DNA of 64,000 nt from an uncultured Paracoccaceae bacterium (lineage in GTDB: Bacteria > Pseudomonadota > Alphaproteobacteria > Rhodobacterales > Rhodobacteraceae): assembly GCA_947500135.1 (NCBI GenBank), contig CANMQX010000010.1, forward strand, positions 62,001 to 126,000, in the 5' to 3' direction. This document shows positions 60,487 through 64,000 of this stretch, piece after piece (positions within the stretch are counted from its first letter, which is position 1; each line of letters begins with the position of its first letter). A model generated the notes under the pieces. It searched no databases. It was not told the origin of the DNA and saw only the letters and a program-made list of their open reading frames with translations. The position numbers and the translations under genes were made by a program.

Positions 60487-60512
60487 GGCGCGGGCGAGTG
60501 ATTGTTCGCGCC
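60487..60512 (+). promoter_or_regulatory. Intercistronic hairpin after the sugar-binding gene
   Basis: GGCGCGGGC pairs with GTTCGCGCC (nine pairs, two of them G-T) around an eight-base loop, starting 16 bases after the solute-binding gene stop. No T run. Position matches the other two transporters in this window. Confidence 0.65.
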
Positions 60513-60546
60513 ATTTCCGCAAACGCTCTGCAAAGGCAGCCGCCCT

Positions 60547-61464
60547 ATGGCCACCAAGCGCCCACCGTTCTGGCAACGGGAAAAATACACCCCGTTTCTG
60601 CTGCTGCTTCCAGCAATCCTGACATTGCTGTTCGTGGTGCTTCTGCCGTTGCTTTTTTCGCTTTACACCAGCTTTACCGGCTATCGCCTGATCCGGCCCG
60701 AAAGCCTTTGGCAATGGGTGGGCCTGCGCAACTATCAACGGATCTTTGCCGATGGGGATTTCTGGACCGCCTTTGGTCGGACCATCATCTTTCTAACCAT
60801 CGCATTGAACCTTGAGTTCCTCTTTGGCCTCGGCATCGCGCTGCTGATCAACAAGATCACATGGGGGCAGCGTACCCTGCGCACCATCATGATGTTCCCG
60901 ATGATGTTTTCGCCCATCCTTGTCGGCTATCAGTTCAAATTTGTTTTCAACGACAATATCGGCATCCTTAACAACGCGTTGCAATCGCTGGGCCTGAGCG
61001 ATGGGGCGATCCCCTGGCTGGTAGATAAATACCTCGCCAATTTTTCGATCATCTTTGCCGAAGTGTGGATGAGCACATCGGTCTTTGCCATTCTGCTGCT
61101 TGCAGGTCTGTTCGCCATGCCTCGCGACCCATTGGAGGCGGCAAAGGTCGATGGTTGCAATCCATGGCAGGTGTTTCGGCACATCACCCTGCCCTTCCTG
61201 ATGCCGTTTGTGTTCATCGCCATGACGATCCGCAGCCTTGATGTCGCCCGCGCCTATGACATCGTCGATGTCATGACTGGCGGCGGGCCAGCGGGCCGGA
61301 CGGAGCTGTTATGGACCCTGATTGCCCGCACCGGATATGACAACGCGCGGATGGGGCAGGCCAACGCGATGGCCTATGTGTCGATCCTGCTTTCCATCGC
61401 CTTCACCTATTACTTCTTCACCAAACTGCTTGCGGCTCGCAAATACATGGGAGGAGCGGAATGA
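60547..61464 (+). CDS. Sugar ABC transporter permease (MalF type)
   Basis: A 305-residue permease with six helices and the EAA loop 'PLEAAKVDGCNPWQVFRHIT' before 'LPFLMPF'. The start at ATG 60547 (MATKRPP) is preferred over 60502 because AAAGGC lies upstream and the cytosolic N-terminus is then of normal length. It overlaps the second permease gene by four bases (ATGA). Confidence 0.93.
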   Translation: MATKRPPFWQREKYTPFLLLLPAILTLLFVVLLPLLFSLYTSFTGYRLIRPESLWQWVGLRNYQRIFADGDFWTAFGRTIIFLTIALNLEFLFGLGIALLINKITWGQRTLRTIMMFPMMFSPILVGYQFKFVFNDNIGILNNALQSLGLSDGAIPWLVDKYLANFSIIFAEVWMSTSVFAILLLAGLFAMPRDPLEAAKVDGCNPWQVFRHITLPFLMPFVFIAMTIRSLDVARAYDIVDVMTGGGPAGRTELLWTLIARTGYDNARMGQANAMAYVSILLSIAFTYYFFTKLLAARKYMGGAE

Positions 61465-62321
61465 AGAACGGAAAGCTGCGCAAACAAATCGGGGCCATTG
61501 CCACCTGGGTTCTGACATTCATCCTGATGGTGATCATCTGTGTGCCCGGCCTGTGGGTGGTCCTGACCGCCTTCCGCCCGAATGGTGAGGTCTTGGCGAA
61601 ACCGCCGGTCTGGATCCCTGAAAACCCCAGCCTGAATAACTTTGCCAAGATCTTTGGCTTTGGGGCTGATCAGGTCGCCATTCCAGTACCCGCTTATTTC
61701 GCCAACTCCCTGATCATCGCGCTGACAAGCACGGCCATTGCGTTGCTGATCGGCATGTCGGGCGGTTATGCCTTTGCCCGCTATCGGTTCAGGTTCAAAA
61801 ACGGGCTGTTTCTGGGGCTGATGCTATCACGGACTGTGCCGGGCATCGCATTATCGCTGCCCATTTTCATGATCTGGAGCCGGATTGGCCTGATCGACGC
61901 CAAACTCGGCCTGATCATTGTCTATGTCGCGTTGAACGTACCCTTCACCATCTGGCTGATCGACGGATTTTTTCGACAAATCCCAAAGGAAATGTCAGAG
62001 GCCGCGCAGGTCGATGGCTGCACACGCTGGCAGGCATTCTGGAAAATAGAATTTCCACTGGCCAAATCCGGTATCGCAAGTGCGGGCATCTTTGCCTTTC
62101 TGACATCCTGGAACGAATACGCGCTGGCATCGAACCTGACGCGGTCCACCGACAGCAAAACCCTGCCTGTGGGCCTGATGGATTTCACCGCGCAGTTCAC
62201 AATCGACTGGGCAGGCATGTCGGCCATGGCGGTGATTATCATCATCCCCGCGCTCATCCTGACCTTCCTTGTGCAAAAACACCTCATCGCTGGCCTCACA
62301 TTCGGCGGCGTCAAAGGATAG
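61461..62321 (+). CDS. Sugar ABC transporter permease (MalG type)
   Basis: A 286-residue permease with six helices; EAA loop 'EMSEAAQVDGCTRWQAFWKI' and the C-terminal 'TFLVQKHLIAGLTFGGVKG' typical of MalG-like proteins. Coupled to the first permease by an ATGA overlap and followed after three bases by the ATPase gene. Confidence 0.94.
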   Translation: MKNGKLRKQIGAIATWVLTFILMVIICVPGLWVVLTAFRPNGEVLAKPPVWIPENPSLNNFAKIFGFGADQVAIPVPAYFANSLIIALTSTAIALLIGMSGGYAFARYRFRFKNGLFLGLMLSRTVPGIALSLPIFMIWSRIGLIDAKLGLIIVYVALNVPFTIWLIDGFFRQIPKEMSEAAQVDGCTRWQAFWKIEFPLAKSGIASAGIFAFLTSWNEYALASNLTRSTDSKTLPVGLMDFTAQFTIDWAGMSAMAVIIIIPALILTFLVQKHLIAGLTFGGVKG

Positions 62322-62324
62322 AAT

Positions 62325-63419
62325 ATGGCCGAAATTACGCTCAATAACGTCATCAAACGCTACGGCAAGATCGAGGTGGTGCACGGGATCAACCTTGATA
62401 TCGCGCATAATGAATTTGTCGTTCTGGTGGGGCCGTCGGGATGCGGAAAATCAACGACGCTACGCATGATTGCGGGGTTGGAGGACATCTCTGACGGGAC
62501 GGTATCCATCGGCCCCGGCGTGGTGAACGACCTGCCCCCGCGCAAGCGCAATATCTCCATGGTGTTCCAGAACTACGCGCTTTACCCGCATATGTCAGTG
62601 CGTGAAAATCTGGGCTTTGGGCTGAAGATTGCCAAACAGGACGAAGCCACCATCACCGCACGGGTCAACGAGGCCGCTGATATTCTGGGGCTGGACGAGC
62701 TGTTGGAACGCACCCCAGCCGAGCTTTCAGGCGGGCAACGCCAGCGGGTCGCCATGGGCCGCGCCATCGTGCGCCATCCCGAGGCCTTCCTGTTTGACGA
62801 ACCTCTGTCAAACCTTGACGCCAAGTTGCGTGTGCAGATGCGGACAGAGATCAAGAAACTGCACCAGAAGGTTAAAACCACCGTGGTCTATGTGACCCAT
62901 GATCAGGTCGAGGCGATGACCCTGGCCGACCGGATTGTGGTTATGAAAGACGGTCATATCGAGCAGGTCGGCACCCCGATGGAGGTGTTCAATCACCCGG
63001 TCAACACATTCGTGGCCAGCTTTATCGGGTCCCCCCCAATGAACCTGTTACCGGCCAGGATCAGAGGTGCCGAAGTCGTGTTCACCGATGGCAAATCCCT
63101 ACCTGTTCCAACGCGGCTGGCCGACAGGGTGCGCGATGGGCAAGAGGTTATCTTTGGCCTGCGCCCCGATGATCTGACACCGGTTGGCCATGGCATTGCC
63201 GAAAGCGGTGACAGCGCCCGGCTGACGCTGGATGTCGTGCTGTCCGAATTACTGGGCACCGAGACTATTCTTTACACCAGCATCGCGGGGCAGGAAGCGC
63301 AGGGCAAAATGTTTGGCCCACGTGATGTTACGCCGGGGGATACATTGGAATTCGACATCGCGATGGACCGGGCGCATCTGTTTGACGCCACCACCGGAAA
63401 ATCGGTCAGAGCTGACTAA
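62325..63419 (+). CDS. Sugar ABC transporter ATP-binding protein (MalK/UgpC type)
   Basis: A 364-residue ATPase: Walker A 'GPSGCGKSTTLR', Q loop 'SMVFQNYALYPHMS', signature 'LSGGQRQRVAMGRA', Walker B 'AFLFDEPLSNLDAKLR', switch 'VYVTHDQVEAMTLADR'. A C-terminal OB/TOBE regulatory part of about 120 residues follows, as in MalK and UgpC. Its stop shares one base with the next ATG. The full importer (59139-63419) is therefore complete. Confidence 0.95.
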   Translation: MAEITLNNVIKRYGKIEVVHGINLDIAHNEFVVLVGPSGCGKSTTLRMIAGLEDISDGTVSIGPGVVNDLPPRKRNISMVFQNYALYPHMSVRENLGFGLKIAKQDEATITARVNEAADILGLDELLERTPAELSGGQRQRVAMGRAIVRHPEAFLFDEPLSNLDAKLRVQMRTEIKKLHQKVKTTVVYVTHDQVEAMTLADRIVVMKDGHIEQVGTPMEVFNHPVNTFVASFIGSPPMNLLPARIRGAEVVFTDGKSLPVPTRLADRVRDGQEVIFGLRPDDLTPVGHGIAESGDSARLTLDVVLSELLGTETILYTSIAGQEAQGKMFGPRDVTPGDTLEFDIAMDRAHLFDATTGKSVRAD

Positions 63420-64000
63420 TGGCGCAGATTGTCAAAGCTGATGTCCTGATGGTGGACCTCGTGCCTAAGGTCACTCGCACCGACGCGATCCAGTCATTCG
63501 TGTCGCAGGAGACACCAATTTTGCGCCTGACCGATGCGGATGGGCATGTTGGCACCGGCTACTGCTACACTATCGGCTCTGGCGGCCCGGCCATCGTCAG
63601 CCTGCTGCGCGATACGCTGCTACCGTTGACAACCGGTCGTGAGGCCGAAGAGATCGAGGCCATTTGGCGCGACCTTCTCATGACCACCCATGCGACAGCG
63701 GTGGGGCCGATTACATCGCTGGCCTTGGCCGCAATCGATATCGCCTTGTGGGACCTGCGCTGCCTGCGGGCTGATCAGCCGCTTTGGCGGATGGCCGGCG
63801 GGGCGAAACCCACTGTGCCACTCTATTCGACCGAAGGTGGATGGCTGCATATTCCTACCGATGCGCTAGTTGCGGATGCGCTGGCCATGCAGGCGAAGGG
63901 TTTTGCCGGGTCCAAGATCAAGATCGGCAAACCAACTCTTGCCGAAGATCGCGCACGGCTGAAGGCAGTGCGCGATGCCGTTGGCCCAACCTATCAGATC
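63419..64000 (+). CDS. Mandelate racemase / muconate lactonizing enzyme family, partial
   Basis: The frame runs open to the window end; 194 residues are visible. The N-terminal capping domain ('VDLVPKVTRTDAIQSFVSQE', 'ITSLALAAIDIALWDLRCLR') and the start of the barrel with the catalytic Lys-x-Lys ('GFAGSKIKIGKPT') are those of the enolase superfamily, mandelate racemase subgroup, which holds many sugar-acid dehydratases. The ATG overlaps the ATPase stop codon (TAATG). It suggests the imported compound is, or becomes, a hydroxy or sugar acid. The reaction cannot be fixed without the missing metal-ligand half. Confidence 0.88.
   Translation, partial: MAQIVKADVLMVDLVPKVTRTDAIQSFVSQETPILRLTDADGHVGTGYCYTIGSGGPAIVSLLRDTLLPLTTGREAEEIEAIWRDLLMTTHATAVGPITSLALAAIDIALWDLRCLRADQPLWRMAGGAKPTVPLYSTEGGWLHIPTDALVADALAMQAKGFAGSKIKIGKPTLAEDRARLKAVRDAVGPTYQI

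Overview
The window looks like chromosomal DNA of a marine alphaproteobacterium of the Roseobacter group (Rhodobacteraceae in the broad sense). Reasons: moderately high GC, an lpxK / Kdo-transferase / DUF4170 / pmbA locus, a CcrM-type GANTC methyltransferase beside rnhB, TRAP transporters, heterotetrameric sarcosine oxidase, and several small secreted proteins of roseobacter type. No rRNA, tRNA, insertion sequence, prophage or CRISPR array was seen. The genus cannot be fixed by reading alone.

Layout. 1-8.8 kb is housekeeping: end of a DUF2125 gene, pmbA, an inositol-phosphatase-like gene, DUF4170, Kdo transferase and lpxK in one + strand run, then dsbA-like and DUF721/DciA on the - strand, mutY and an AlkB-type hydroxylase. 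9-12.2 kb is an orphan membrane histidine kinase followed by an unknown secreted protein. 12.4-14.3 kb is rnhB-ccrM, with GANTC sites inside the likely ccrM promoter. 14.3-19.2 kb is accessory: three perfect tandem palindromes, a Tat-exported dioxygenase-fold protein with a ferric-reductase-like membrane protein, small secreted proteins, a membrane protein with a C-terminal winged-helix-like domain, and a RibD-like/TetR pair. 19.3-26.3 kb holds dapB, rbfA, a DUF2233 protein and the gcvT-gcvH-VOC-gcvP operon behind a tandem glycine riboswitch.

26.3-32.1 kb is a seven-gene - strand operon: a DctPQM TRAP transporter, a UspA protein, a SnoaL-like protein, an FAD amine oxidase and a cupin. 32.4-34.2 kb is DUF6502-DUF5666. 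34.3-38.0 kb is a tightly packed cassette (stand-alone adenylation enzyme, membrane flavin/heme-type oxidoreductase, enoyl-CoA hydratase) behind a promoter whose -10 box lies in a 23-bp palindrome. 38.0-52.5 kb is an N-compound catabolic island: class III aminotransferase, M29/NicX-like enzyme, diiron hydroxylase plus Rieske ferredoxin, soxBDAG (or the related N-methylglutamate dehydrogenase), a polar amino-acid ABC importer, two XRE-cupin regulators and an AhpD-like protein. 52.5-64 kb has a MATE exporter, an IclR regulator and a divergent cluster: Gfo/Idh/MocA and MaoC one way; MaoC, a solute-binding-like protein with no signal peptide, a CaiB/BaiF CoA-transferase, a full sugar-type ABC importer and an enolase-superfamily enzyme (cut by the window edge) the other way.

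The most promising candidates for undescribed biology are this last cluster, the adenylation/redox/hydratase cassette, and the NicX-like/hydroxylase/Rieske/sarcosine-oxidase island, which would suit an N-methylated heterocycle. At the DNA level the best signals are the GANTC-embedded ccrM promoter, the three palindromes sharing one central heptamer, and hairpins directly 3' of all three transporter solute-binding genes.
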